This document shows, in pieces, positions 32,990 through 44,823 of a stretch of DNA of 64,000 nt. The first letter of the stretch is position 1. Each line of letters opens with the position of its first letter. The stretch lies in the NCBI RefSeq assembly GCF_002775205.1, contig NC_036453.1, positions 27,636,713-27,700,712 on the forward strand, in the 5' to 3' direction. This stretch comes from Xiphophorus maculatus. Taxonomy: Eukaryota > Chordata > Actinopteri > Cyprinodontiformes > Poeciliidae. The position numbers and the translations under genes are program-made. The notes below the pieces were generated by a model. That model had not been told where the DNA came from. It worked only from the letters and a program-made list of their open reading frames with translations, and searched no databases.

Positions 32990-35900
32990 CGGGTCTATCA
33001 TTTACATGCCAACACTGGATGGAGTCTGTTCTTGTGGACTTTGCTAAATGACAGGCTTCGGATACAAAGCCTTTATCATGGGCTTCTAAGCTTACTGTCG
33101 CTACCTGTGCCATCAGCTCTGGGCTCATAAACACAAATCTCACTAAACACAGAGTACGTCTTCCTCATCAACAGATGCCCACAAAAATAGTTTTCATGAG
33201 CTCATAATTTTCATTCTGTGTGTACTAAACAGGTGATTACACTAAGAAAGGGCAGAAGTTGGTCCGGGACTTTAGTTTTGTGACTTCTAACAAATATCGT
33301 TCACCAAAGCTCCACTAATAGCTTACTTATGCTTTCCATGTTGAAATATTTATGCAGTACATTTGTGATTCCATTTAATAACTTGTCATAGTTTTTTTAA
33401 ATTAGACCACATGCTAACCCCAAAGCTAACTCTTCAGCAGCTTAACATTAAGCAACCAGATGGAACGGTACAATTTGCATGTGACTTGATCGACATGCAG
33501 TTTTATTTACAAGGAGCTGCTAGCTCTTCTAGAGGGCATAAGAGTCAGCATTACAAGTGAACCGATGGCTTTACAAACAGTTGTTTACATTTGTCTTGTA
33601 TCTTACATTTCTTGTGTGTAAATGATTATGTGTCTTTCATAGTTTTCATAATGCTGCTGAGCTCAGGAAAAAGAAACATTAGAATCAGAAGAGAAGAAAA
33701 ATGAATCATGTTCAGTAATTAAAGATGAAGCTAAATGTTTCCTCTGGCGTACGCATGCAGGCTTAAACATCTTTCTTATTTCTTCATCATTCATCTGTGG
33801 CTGTTTGTTCACTAATGTAAACAATCAGCTAAGTTCTTAATAATGCCAACTGAAGGAAGAAGACCTTTCTCTTGGGAGAAGACTGGATATATAATGGGAG
33901 TAATTACCTGAGACTCACTCCTTAGTTATTCCTCCGGAGATCTCCCAAAGTCTTTCAGTCATTCCTCTCCGAGCTGAAATTGGCACTGCTGCATAGTGCG
34001 ACATGTTTGCTCACAACAAAGCAGCAAAAGGAAACGGTTTGATCCCAAAAGCAGTAGTTGTGCTGCTGCAGTGAAGCGGTGAATGACTACCTACAGCACA
34101 AGTTTTCACGTCCCTTAAACCCATCAGTCACCAACGTCAACTGGTTGCTCTGACATTTTGTTGGGACAGACTAACACCAGAAGAGCAACTAGTGATGTAA
34201 AGGGATAATGCCAGACAGTGTTCAACATTTTCTACAGATAAAAGTCTGAAAAGCACAATTACAACAGCATTTCTCTAGCAGAGAAGAACATCAATACCAA
34301 GATCTGTCAGCTTAAATGGAGAGTCTGCATGTCGAAGCTAAACCTTAACTCCTGTGACCTCTAATAGGTTTTCATCCAGGATTGTTTGGTATTAAGTTCT
34401 ATCAATTTTCCCATTAAGCTTGACCAGTTCCTATCAAACAAGCAGCTGGACTTCCAATGGCATTACATTATACTTGGCTGAACTCTGTTTATAATCGGTG
34501 ATATCTAAAGGCCATTGATTGTCGTATAGGAGGCATAAGAGGAACTGAATCCATCTGAACACTACACTTTCTAGATTGTTTTGTGGCAAATAATTTCGGA
34601 AAACATGTTTCATCTTCATTTCAACTTATAATTACACATCAATTTATGTTGGTCCATCGCAAAAAAAAAACAAAAAAACTCCCATTAAGTTCATTAAAGT
34701 TTGTGACTTTCTCATGATGAAAAGCGGAAAGGTCACCTAATACGTTGTTGATGTGGTGAGTTTTTGAAACATGCAGATATATTTTTTCGTCTCTGTTGAA
34801 ATTGTTACCTTCAATTGTTCATTTAGAGCCATAACTCTGGGAGATGTAATTAGAGTATCTGCTCCGGTGGACACAACAGAACACGTTGTATTGCTGTGGC
34901 CGCCAGCAGTTAGTAACCACACCATAGTAGCTGATGAAAAAGAACAAAAAGGAGGGAGTAGTCATTGTGCTTTGACAGCTCAGGCAGCTACGATCCTTCT
35001 CACGCATCAGATAGGGGCAGTCAGCATGTTCCACTTAGCTTACTTTCCACACATTAATATTTACTGACTTATCAAACTATGGAGATAGAACAAATTCAAT
35101 TGGAAAATAAGTGCATGTTGGATATTGTAATTCATGAAAGAGAATCCTCGGAGGATGTCTGCCAATATGAGTGAATGTCTGCTTTTAAATGAGCTCTTGA
35201 GAGACAAGTTATTTTTGTCACTCTCCCTGCTGCTCCCCCCAATGACTCAGCCACTGAAGATGAGTGCAGGTCCAGAAATCAGCCTGACATTTTTCCTCCT
35301 GCTGCATGTGGCGTTCTGCTGGAAACATGTTTGTCATCCATTGTTTTGCTTTATCATCATGCCGCCACTCTATTGCTGGGCTTCCTGGAAGCTGCTGATG
35401 GAGCTGAGCCTCACAGTATGCACTGTTATTTTCTCTTCAGTTGCATCATTTGACTCAACAATTTATATGAATCTACTGTTATGATCTCGTCTGCGGGTAC
35501 CGTCCAACATGAGCATTAGAGGGTATTATGTGTTTTCCAGGCACATAGTGCCATTTCATAGCACCATCAAGTAATTATGTTAACTTCAGTTGTTTAAAAA
35601 AATCCTATAAATATCGAATATGACTTAAAATAAATTTTACTTTGCTGCGCCCATTGATATTGCTATGGTGACTGTGTTTTGTTACATTGTAAAGCTCTAA
35701 GATGTGTGTAAATCATGCTATGGATTAATTACTGAAGCCTGTAAGAGCTGTCCAATCAGGATGCAGTACAAATATGACTTATATCCTGTTTTACACAGAA
35801 TTCATATGGGATTAAACCAGAAGATCTGCCTTGGGTGATATATTGGGTACAAAATGATAATAACCATAAAAAAACTTTAAAACTTTTCCCAATCAAGTGT

Positions 35901-38900
35901 ACGTGTTCAAATATCAGCTTTAAGCTCGCTTGGTTTTCTTCCACAATCCAAAAACATGCATTGGATTTGAGCCAATGCTCAAAACTGACTTTCCATTGCA
36001 TTTGTGCCGTGGCATGATTGTTTGTCTCATGATTTTGGACTCAAATATTCAGGTCTTGAGTAAAATCCACTCTAATTCAGGTTTAGGGTAGCTCAAGGAA
36101 TGTAGCATTAGTAGCTCCTATCCTGGAGATGTGTGTGCATGCGTGTATAGGCGTGTGTGTGTAGGTGTGTGGATGTATGTGGTGACTCTAAAACTATGAC
36201 TCCAGCTGCAGCTTATAACTTGTGAATCTCTCAGTTGCACTTTGCTTCACAATCCTTTCCCTTGTGCACATTATCATACCACATTTCTTCCTTCCAGACA
36301 ACTTTTTATTCATATATTTGCATGCAGGACTGTGTAACCAACCAGCTTCTTCTGCATTGAGCATTTGTGACTTACCTTCCTGCTGCTGGGTCTTAAAAAT
36401 CCCATTTCTATAACTGCTCTTATATAATATTCTACTTTCATGAGAAACTAAATTTGAGGTTTTCTTTAGCTGTCAGCCATAATTATCAAAACACATGGAA
36501 ATAAATGGTTGACATGTATCAATCTTCCTGCAGTGAGTCACTTTTTGCATTGCGTAACAAAATTAAAATAATTTTCTCTATATTACTGTATTTGACGCTG
36601 TTTGACTTCTGCAAAAATAGCTACAGATGTTATTTCCACTGACTGAATTGCTCAACACAAGGTGAAAATAAAATCCACGAATTAGCTTAACTTAATATTA
36701 AGACAGTGAGTGACACTTCTAAAAAGCCCATTCTTTTTTTGTTGTTGTTTTTGATGCTCGGTTTAATGAGGACTGGAGTTCATGTGACGTTCATCCTCAC
36801 ATGTTCCTGTCAACACGACAAACTCCCTGGCGGTTTCTTTTCTGTGCAAATCCATGCAGCTCAGCGTGACAGGTCAGGCTGTTCCCTGACATTTAAACCA
36901 GCCGCCTGATTTGATCAGCGGTACGGGCACTCGCTCCGACTCCACACGGTAATTATGTGACAATTTCATTTCTGTCTGCACACGATAATTTGGTTCTTGA
37001 CGGGCCTCTTAGGTGCATCGTATAATCGTACTGGGGGCTGGCTGCAGCATAAGTGCTTCACTACAGAGGGGATATTGGTTGCTGACGTTTGTTTGCATGA
37101 GCGATTATTTTGAATTTTATTGTGCAGGTATGACAAGAGAAACTTTTTTTTTCACCTGCAGGTTATATGAGAGACTGATTTCTTTAATTTATTCCTGTTT
37201 ATTATCTCTTAGATTTTTTTTTTTCCAAAATAAATTTAGTCTTGGATTTGTGTGCTTTCAGTCATATGAATACAGCTGGTTTCCACATCAGTGTCTAACA
37301 CCAAGACAAGTCCTGCTGTGTAATAAAAAGTCAGCACAATCCCATGGGACTTTCTGCAAATGCAGGATGTCTTCCTGTAAGCAGCTGAGAAACATTTACA
37401 TTTTTATTACTTACATTTCATTTTTTTCTTCATTATGTGTCTTTGCAGCTCTGAGCTGCACTCTCTCCATTTTTAAGTCCCTGCCCTGTAGCTTTATGTC
37501 GGAAATCCAGGAAATGCTTTCGAGAAAAACAGTTCTGTAATGTAGAACTCATGAATTATTCTTGCGTATTTGCACATTTTTTTTAAATGAACATTTTAAT
37601 CATTTGTTTTTGCCTGAAATCCAGATTGTATTGTTCACTGATACTCCACAGTACAGGATTGGGGTTATGACTGGAAGCAACCCTCTACCAAAATCCCAAA
37701 GGGAAGTAAAACAGGAGGATGGAGATTTGCAGTGGCCATGCTCAGCGTCAAACAGCAGTGATTGAGTTGGATGCATGAACTGACATGTGGAGCTTATCCT
37801 CGACCCGTAGCCAAGCCGCCTCCTGCTGTGAAACCGGGATTGCTTGTGGAGTCGAGTGAACAAGATGAGGTGATTTTTTATTTTTTTGTATCCATTCTGA
37901 AGCTCATTTGGATGTGCATAATAGCAGCTGATGGATTACTTCCCTCCTCTCTAATCCTCAGGAGGAGTTTGAAGCTTTAAATGGAAACAAAATCTAAATA
38001 TTCAGCCCATAGAGCAAAGAATCGAAGATAATTTCAGGTTTATAACTGTTTACTTCTGTACAGAAACTGATGTTATTACAGTGAAGCATATTTAATATCA
38101 CACAAGAGACCTACATAGGCACAGTTATCAGCTAGAATCTCATCAAATCTTTAAAATGAAATATAAAATAGATTGTGGGAGGGTCTTCCTTAATGTAAAG
38201 TATAGAAAACCATGAGCTAGAAAATACATAAATTAATATTCTGCAGTTTGATTTCCATCAGTTCACTTCACTTAATATTTGGATCATTGAAGATATTCAC
38301 AATAAATAATTCAAAGACCTTTCTGGCACAAATATTTGTACCAAAACAACCCACCTAAAGTAAATGTAACTGAAGCATTTATTTATTTATGTATTTATTT
38401 ACCAGAACATTGTGGGAGTGAAATGTCCTAAACTCCCAAGATAATCTAAAATAAAAAGAAGAAACAACCAGAATACAAATCTGGTAGATATGTAACTGTA
38501 ATACGAAATCTCCATTTTAATAAACATAATCCTTCAGCGCCATCTGTTGGCTGGAAGACTGCAACACATAACTGTTAAAAGAAACCCCTGAGATACGTGT
38601 TGAAATTGTTCACCGAAATAGATTCCTGATTAAATTAGTTTTTCTTTTCATAAATTATATTTGTTTGATACTATTGATTGTTCCAGTCTCATAAAATGTT
38701 GACCAAGCTTGTTACAAAATGTATCACAAAAAAGCTTAAACAATCTGATTAAATCAAGCGACTCTTTTTTTTATTATTATTGCTACTAATAGGTGTGACC
38801 AAGTCATTGTTTTGCCATCACAAGTTAATCAGAAGTTATTTAATCCATGTGTCAGGTTCCATGTAAAGACATGAAGATTTCATATCAACAAAAATCAAAC

Positions 38901-39165
38901 CATTCAAGTCCTAAACATTCAAATCAGTCTACAAGTCATAATACTAAATGATGTGGTTTAGTCAAAAGTAATAATTTATAGTTTTGATGTTGCTAAAAAA
39001 ACCTTAAAAACAAAAAAGTCAATGTGAAAGTCCAAGTCAAGTCCCGAGCCTTTTGTGATTTCACTAACTTGACTCTAGTCTTTTAATATGTGTCTTGAGA
39101 TCGACTCAATTCCAAGTCTTGTAACCCAACTAAGAAACAAAAACTCAGACAACACAGTTCGAATT
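32990..39165. other. Long intergenic stretch, no gene seen
   Basis: AT-rich. A 175-codon open frame at 37013-37540 begins at GTG, has low-complexity Phe/Ser/Cys content and no exon signals, so it is not called. A GT-rich patch lies at 36128-36180 and ATTT repeats at 38378-38402. A possible relic of the 40.1-kb repeat in reverse is at about 35938-35960. Confidence 0.4.
35517..35655 (+). repeat. Interspersed repeat, copy 2 of 3
   Basis: TATTATGTGTTTTCCAGG and AATATGACTTAAAATAAATT match the copy at 62343 closely. Confidence 0.7.
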
Positions 39166-39169
39166 GATT

Positions 39170-39365
39170 CAATTTATTCATCTAAAGAAACCAGCTGATT
39201 GCAGTCATTTTGTGACACAATCCCCCATCGTGAGCAAGCACTGGGCAACAGTGGGGAGGAAAAACTCCCTTTTAACAGGAAGAAACCTCCAGCAGAACCA
39301 GGCTCAGGATGGGCAGCCATCTGCCTCGACCGGCTGGGGAGTGGAGGTGCAAACCAGGGCTTCTG
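39170..39365 (-). repeat. Common teleost interspersed repeat
   Basis: On the minus strand it reads GGTTCTGCTGGAGGTTTCTT then CCTGTTAAAAGGGAGTTTTT. I recognise this as a very widespread fish repeat segment. The neighbouring CGACCGGCTGGGGAGTGGAG is also typical of it. Confidence 0.75.
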
Positions 39366-40057
39366 GAGCTAAGAAGAGAACACACAGAGTTAATGAGGGT
39401 GTAATGTTACTGAACACACATGAAGAGAGAATAATACGAAGAGAGAAGACACTGTACCTGCGAAATCAACGTGTGTTTGTATTTATCCCTTTGCATTTTC
39501 ACCCAATTTAGTCTAGCTTAGCACATTAGCTATTAGTCCTGAAATTACAGGTATAATTTAGCAAACCTGTGTTAAATGTATGTCTTTTCTTTATTGCATT
39601 TTTGGTGTTTGCTAAACCTAATGTTTTAAAATATCAGTTGCCATGTTTTGTTTTTTTTGGGTGGGGGAAACCAGAGCACCTGGAGAAAACCCATTCAGTT
39701 ACTTTGAGGATGACAAAGCATCCTGCAGTCATTTGGTCTGCTGCTAGTCACCAAGCTAAGCTAAAACTCTATAAAAACTCTAAGCACTCTATTACCCCTA
39801 CAGAGGATCTGAATCTGACTACAAAAACATCCTGACTCATGTTGTGAAACTCCTAGGAACTGAAAATACCACCAGTCAAGTAAAGCTATGTTAGGTGTTC
39901 AAAGTCAAGACAGATTTACACTGATGAACTGTTATTTGAATCAATAAAACTGTTGTAACAGTTTACATCCATTTATTGGATTAGTTTTATATGAAACTAA
40001 TCATATAAAACTGATCAACTGAAGCATTAGCTTGTGTGACTGTGAACTATGTAAGTT

Positions 40058-40245
40058 CACAGCCACACACACCTAAGGGCAATTTAGAGTTAGCAATTGA
40101 ACCAACAGTCATGATTTTGCACTGTGGGAGGAAGCCAGAGCACCTGGAGAGAACCCACATATGCACAGGGAGAACCTGGAAACTCCATGCAGAGACTTCA
40201 GATTGGGATTTAAACCCTGGATCTTCTTCCTGTTCCCCTGTGCAT
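40058..40245 (+). repeat. Common teleost interspersed repeat
   Basis: CACTGTGGGAGGAAGCCAGA, GAGAACCCACATATGCACAG and CCATGCAGAGACTTCAG match the pattern of a frequent fish repeat. A shorter piece (GGGGGAAACCAGAGCACC) is at about 39660-39690. Confidence 0.7.
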
Positions 40246-40654
40246 CCCTTTCTTTCTCAAATTAATACTAAAAATAGTTATTTCATTTTTGTTACTAAAA
40301 TAAAGATGCTAACTTATTCCAATTGAACTATTAATGAATATTTAAGATTGTAAAGATTTACGCCCTCCAAAATTCATTTTATAGTGAAAATCTAATGATT
40401 TTGCTGGTATTTTTTAAAACTACAGATTTCACACAACAAGTTTGAATGAATGTTTTCAGCTTGATAGTACACATGTAGGCGTTCTTACCTCCATACTTAC
40501 CTATCCATAGCTCTGTCCTGTGTGCGGATCTGATTTGCACCTTAAAACACAAACACACAGTTAGTGAGAAATTATAAACTACAGAGAAAATTGAGGTGCG
40601 ATTTCAGTGATAATCGCTGAATGCAGTGTCCTGTCCTGTGATACTACTGCTAAT

Positions 40655-41580
40655 TTATGGTGGGTGACAGTAGTCATTTGTTGTCAGAGTCTTCATCAGC
40701 TCTATTGGATCCATTATCTTCCCTTTGCAGTATGCATTGGAAGCCTGTGAATGAGAGGAGAGTTAGACATGATTTGACTTATGTTTGTATAGTGAGAATA
40801 AAAAGATATAATGTTGAAAACATACCATGTCCTCTGCAAAAAGGGATGCAGGAGACTCTTCAAGTGGGAAGGTCATGGCATAAATCGGGTAAGCCAGAAC
40901 TGATTAATGAGCAGAGACAAAGCAGAAGACAACCAGGTCAATGACATTTACTTTAAAACACAGAATCTACCATTTTTTACTTAATGAGGAAGTACCAAAA
41001 ACCAGGAGGCATGTGATGAAGAACAAAAAAATGTTCTCCCTGTGTCTCGTTTTGGGGAATGGTCTACAAATGATGGTCCTCCTTCTGTTTTCAAAGTGAA
41101 ATTCTTCTGCTATCATCCGTGCTTCAGTGTTCATGTTCAAGCCTGGGTGACGGATGGGTTCTGTGTAAGAATCTATGTCCGAGTCTATGTATGGGATGGT
41201 TTCTGCATCGGAGTCCATGTCCATGTCTATATATGGGATGGTTTCTGCATCTGAGTCTGTGTCTATATCTACGTATGGAATGGTTTCTGCATCTGAGTCC
41301 ATTTCCATCTCCATGTCCATGTTTATGCAAGGGACGGTGTCTGCTATCGAGTATGTGCCAAAGTTGGCACATCTAGAACTCCTTTGCTCCCTGAAGACTC
41401 TGCATGGGTCAGATAAAACAAGTGAAAACTGTTACATTGGGATTATTGAGTTAAAAATATGCATAAAGGTGGACATATTGTTTATCCAGCTTACTCATAA
41501 GAATAGCCCTTGTAGGAGATGGTAGGCAGTCCATTCGAGTTGTAGTAACCCGATAATTGTAGTCGAGTGCTTCTTCTCAT
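40655..41580 (-). CDS. Unrecognised membrane protein with acidic 14-residue repeats, SUN-like N-terminus
   Basis: Four minus-strand exons join in phase: 41495-41580 (ATG at 41580), 40981-41399, 40826-40899 and 40655-40744 (TAA). Each junction has GT-AG signals (donors GTAAGC, GTAAAA, GTATGT). The product is about 222 residues. Residues 1-28 are basic and begin MRRSTRLQLSGYYNSNG, loosely like the nucleoplasmic start of SUN1/SUN2 (MSRRSxRL). Then come about four 14-residue acidic repeats (DSDAETIPYIDMDM type). A basic patch (ENRRRTIICRPFPKTRHR) precedes one hydrophobic segment spanning exons 2 and 3 (NIFLFFITCLLVFGTSSLIL). No SUN domain is visible, so it may be a shortened paralogue, part of a longer gene, or a different family. 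An acceptor precedes exon 1, so a 5' UTR exon lies upstream, probably toward the slc37a4 promoter. A further possible exon lies near 40510-40542 (VQIRSAHRTELWIG). Confidence 0.55.
41172..41320 (-). repeat. 42-bp coding tandem repeat
   Basis: Three clear and one or two degenerate 42-bp units encode DSDAETIPY[IV]D plus three variable acidic residues. All lie within exon 2 of the gene above. Confidence 0.85.
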
Positions 41581-41837
41581 CGTGACTGTAAATCGAAAGG
41601 GAGACACAAAGAGACGGTCAGTGATTCGCTGACCACAGCACGTTTTTATTCTATACTATAGGCCACAAGTTAATCAGAAGGAATTTCACCAAAAAACTGT
41701 AAAACAAAAACTGATCAGAAAACTTGTACAGAGACCTAGCACACTTTTTAATATAACTTTACAAAAAACAAACAAATAAATATGATTCAAAAATATCAGC
41801 TGTGGAGTTCCCCAAGTCTCCATTTTTGGACTGTGTG

Positions 41838-41912
41838 AGGGGTGGGGCATATACACACCATATGTGTGAGGGGTGGGGCATATACACACCATATGTGTGA
41901 GGGGTGGGGCAG
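41838..41912. repeat. 31-bp tandem repeat
   Basis: TGTGAGGGGTGGGGCATATA with CACACCATATG recurs about 2.5 times. Confidence 0.85.
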
Positions 41913-42377
41913 ATGCATATTTAAATACATATTTAAATATGCCCACCCCTTCCAGTATTGACAATTAGTGTATTACCGCTCTTACTATACTTATGTTATT
42001 TACCAACAACCTATATATTTTTCTTTCCCACATGACTACAATCACACAGCTTTTAAGTTCACAATATCACTGAGTTGGTGTATCTGAATTTGTTTACAGC
42101 TCAGTTCTGTGAGGAGCTTATTGGTGCTAAACAGGGATCATTAAGTCAAAAGATGCTGATACACAATGTCAGAACCAGTTCTGACCTACATTTTTTTTCC
42201 AACTCCACAAAGTCTATCTCTAAATCACCTTACCGTGTTAAAAGATGGTTTAAGAGATCTTTAATACACTTTCATATTCATGAAGTTAGAGTATGTATGT
42301 ACTGTTCTAAATTAAAACAAATCTGCAATTTCTTACAATGTTTATATTATTGAAATTAATATAAACATATATAAATT

Positions 42378-42516
42378 TGTTAATATATGTTAACAAATTA
42401 ACATATATTAACATGTTAATATGTTAAGACCTTAGGCATTAGGTCTTAATGCTTAAGACCTAATTCTTTTAGGTCTTAAAATTAATGCTTTTAAGACCTA
42501 AAAGCATTAATTTGAA
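42378..42516. repeat. Cluster of AT-rich palindromes
   Basis: A 16-bp stem TGTTAATATATGTTAA/TTAACATATATTAACA with loop CAAA spans 42378-42413. Overlapping inverted copies of AAGACCT/AGGTCTT and AATTAATGCTTTT/AAAAGCATTAATT follow. It could extrude as cruciforms or record repeated template switching. Confidence 0.8.
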
Positions 42517-43479
42517 ATTTTGCCACCAATGAAACTTTTACTGTGATAACAGAAAAGCTTATATTTAACTCCCAACTAACTTTTTTCGATTTCATCTTTT
42601 AAATATCCAGCTTTTTCTGCACACATCGTGTTCAAAACCTGAATTACACCCTTCATGAAGTCCACATAGCTCATATCATACTTACTTTGTTTCAATCTTG
42701 TTAGAAGCCGTAGAGAAAATCTATTCTCGTGAAAATAAAAATAGTAATAATCACTACTCTAAAAGTATTCAACGGTTTTAACGTGGGCAGATTGTTAAAT
42801 CTAATCTTGTCCAACTTCTCCAAAGACTTTACTCCTTCTGTCTGTTCTGGCCGAACAGAGAAAGCTGTTGCGTTAAGTTCTCAGACGAGTCACGTCGAAG
42901 TCAGATTTTACCCAAAATTCGACAGTCACATGGACACAAACGCGACAGAAAGTATTTTTGATGAGGCAGAATGAAGGAATCGGTTGTTTTTTTTATTTTT
43001 TATTTTAATGTGGTTAATTTGGCCACATGATGGCGCTGGAGTAAAGAAGATGTTGCAAATTCTGAATAATTGATAAAAGTTTCGATACTCACATAATGGA
43101 ATACAGTCAACATTTTATGTTAGGGTATATTTATATTTTAAGTGAGAGGACTAGTGTTTCTAAGGTTTCCCACGTGTGTATGCTCACATTAAGATAATAG
43201 AAATGTTATTTCTCCAGTCACATTTAGAAAGAAGCAAATTGATTCCAAAGAAAAGCAAAGAAAAAAAAAGGATAAAATTTCTTCTTTGTCCATCTAAACG
43301 GACTTTAGTTTTATATTGAACCTAAATAATATTACTATTTTTGCTATAATCTGTAAGGAAGTATTTTTTAACTACGGGAAATGAATGTTAGGAGGTTATT
43401 GTCTACTAGAGGAAGAGCTAAAATAAAAATAATAAACATGAGTATAACGAAACACAGAAGATAAGAAAAAAGAAAACTC

Positions 43480-43649
43480 CAAAGCCACACGCAATATGGC
43501 GGACGCGCTGACGTATATTAGCAATGGGGCATTCGCGCTCGTGCAGTGGTGCGTTTGCTACGTGCCTCCGCTCGTGGACGTATTCGCTGATTCGTGAGCG
43601 CGCTCCGTCCTTGTAACGTGTGTGGGACGAACCAGAGACGTGGATGAAG
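43480..43649 (+). promoter_or_regulatory. slc37a4: slc37a4 promoter and first non-coding exon
   Basis: A CpG-rich, TATA-less segment holds a YY1-type motif (CAATATGGCGGAC near 43492) and CTGACGTA. It ends in a splice donor (GATGAAG|GTAAGG at 43649/43650). The opposite-strand gene at 40.6-41.6 kb starts on the far side, so this may serve as a shared, divergent promoter. Transcription start is not known. Confidence 0.6.
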
Positions 43650-44581
43650 GTAAGGCCAGAGCGAGCTGTGTGTCTGTCGGCATCTCAGAGAGGGCAGCTG
43701 CTCTCTGATAACAAACGGGCGTCCATGTCTGCCGAGCTGGCTCTTTGTATGCTAAATATTTAGGCCCGGAGATACAGAGAGCTCCTAAAACAAACCGATG
43801 TAGTTGTTCCCCGCACGAGCGCAGTAGCCCACTAAATATTTACCGGTTGGAAATTGCACATTTTAGCCATTTAAGGCTCTTGATGGTTTCAGCCTTTCTT
43901 TTACAAACGTTGATCCTTTGAAGACAAGTTTTGAAGTTAATGTCCATTGACACGCTGTGATATCTCCAGGCTTACTGCGGTAACCGCTGTAACTTAAAGG
44001 AACAGTTGTGATATTTTATCTGACCTTCCCAATTGTCAGCTTCAGCTCCTTTTTCATTCAGAAACCGGGAAGGTATTTTTGGTGCAAAAGTATTTGTGCC
44101 TTGTAGCCGAGAAGTTGGAGTTGCAGAGAAAAATCCTATAGGAGTTTTGTAATTGTAGATAATTTCAGTCTTTCACATATATACAACTGTTTCACCGTCA
44201 CAAATGTTCCATTTCACAAGTCACAAAATTTTAAAAGTCTGCCTCTAATACTTTTTGCTCCACTCAGTCCAGTACATTTGGAGCAAAGCTAATTTATACA
44301 CCTTTCTTAATATCTTCACACAGACTTTTTTTTTTTTACTGTGTACTGTACACATAAAAAGGGACTGCTTCATCTTACCATAACAACAAACGTGGAGAAT
44401 CTTTTATAATAATTTACACTTTACATATTTTATTACACTCAGCATTTCCTGTTTTAGCAAACATGTTTAAATATTCTCAATTTAATCACAGCTGTGGATA
44501 TACTTCTGTCTGGTGCACTGAACCACTGCTCAGTGTGGCTGCTTCTCGCTTACATCATGTTTGGTATGTTCTCATTTCCAG

Positions 44582-44823
44582 GCTGGTGTGAGGTTTCCCT
44601 CCGCTGTCCTTCCTTCTAGCACACAAGCAACGCTCTCAGACCTACAGAGCTTCAAGGCAGCAAGGAGTTCTGCTTATGGAAAACCCTCCACCTCGACTGC
44701 CTGGCGGATGCTACAGCTTGCTACTTTGTCTTTTGCTGGCTATGATTTAAAGGCCAGAGGACCCAAATACAGGGCTAGAAAAAGGCTTTTAATACGTTAC
44801 ATTTTGATCAGTTGACTGTAATC
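44582..44823 (+). other. slc37a4: slc37a4 5' UTR exon part
   Basis: An acceptor (TCATTTCCAG) precedes 44582 and the exon is continuous with the start codon at 44824. No in-frame extension of the coding region is supported. Confidence 0.6.

Noticed and set aside
37013-37540. 175-codon open frame, plus strand
   Set aside because: Starts at GTG, low-complexity Phe/Ser/Cys composition, no promoter, splice or domain signal.
41042-41376. Plus-strand open frames over the 42-bp repeat
   Set aside because: The repeat keeps several frames open. Only the minus-strand frame has phase-matched splice sites on both sides.
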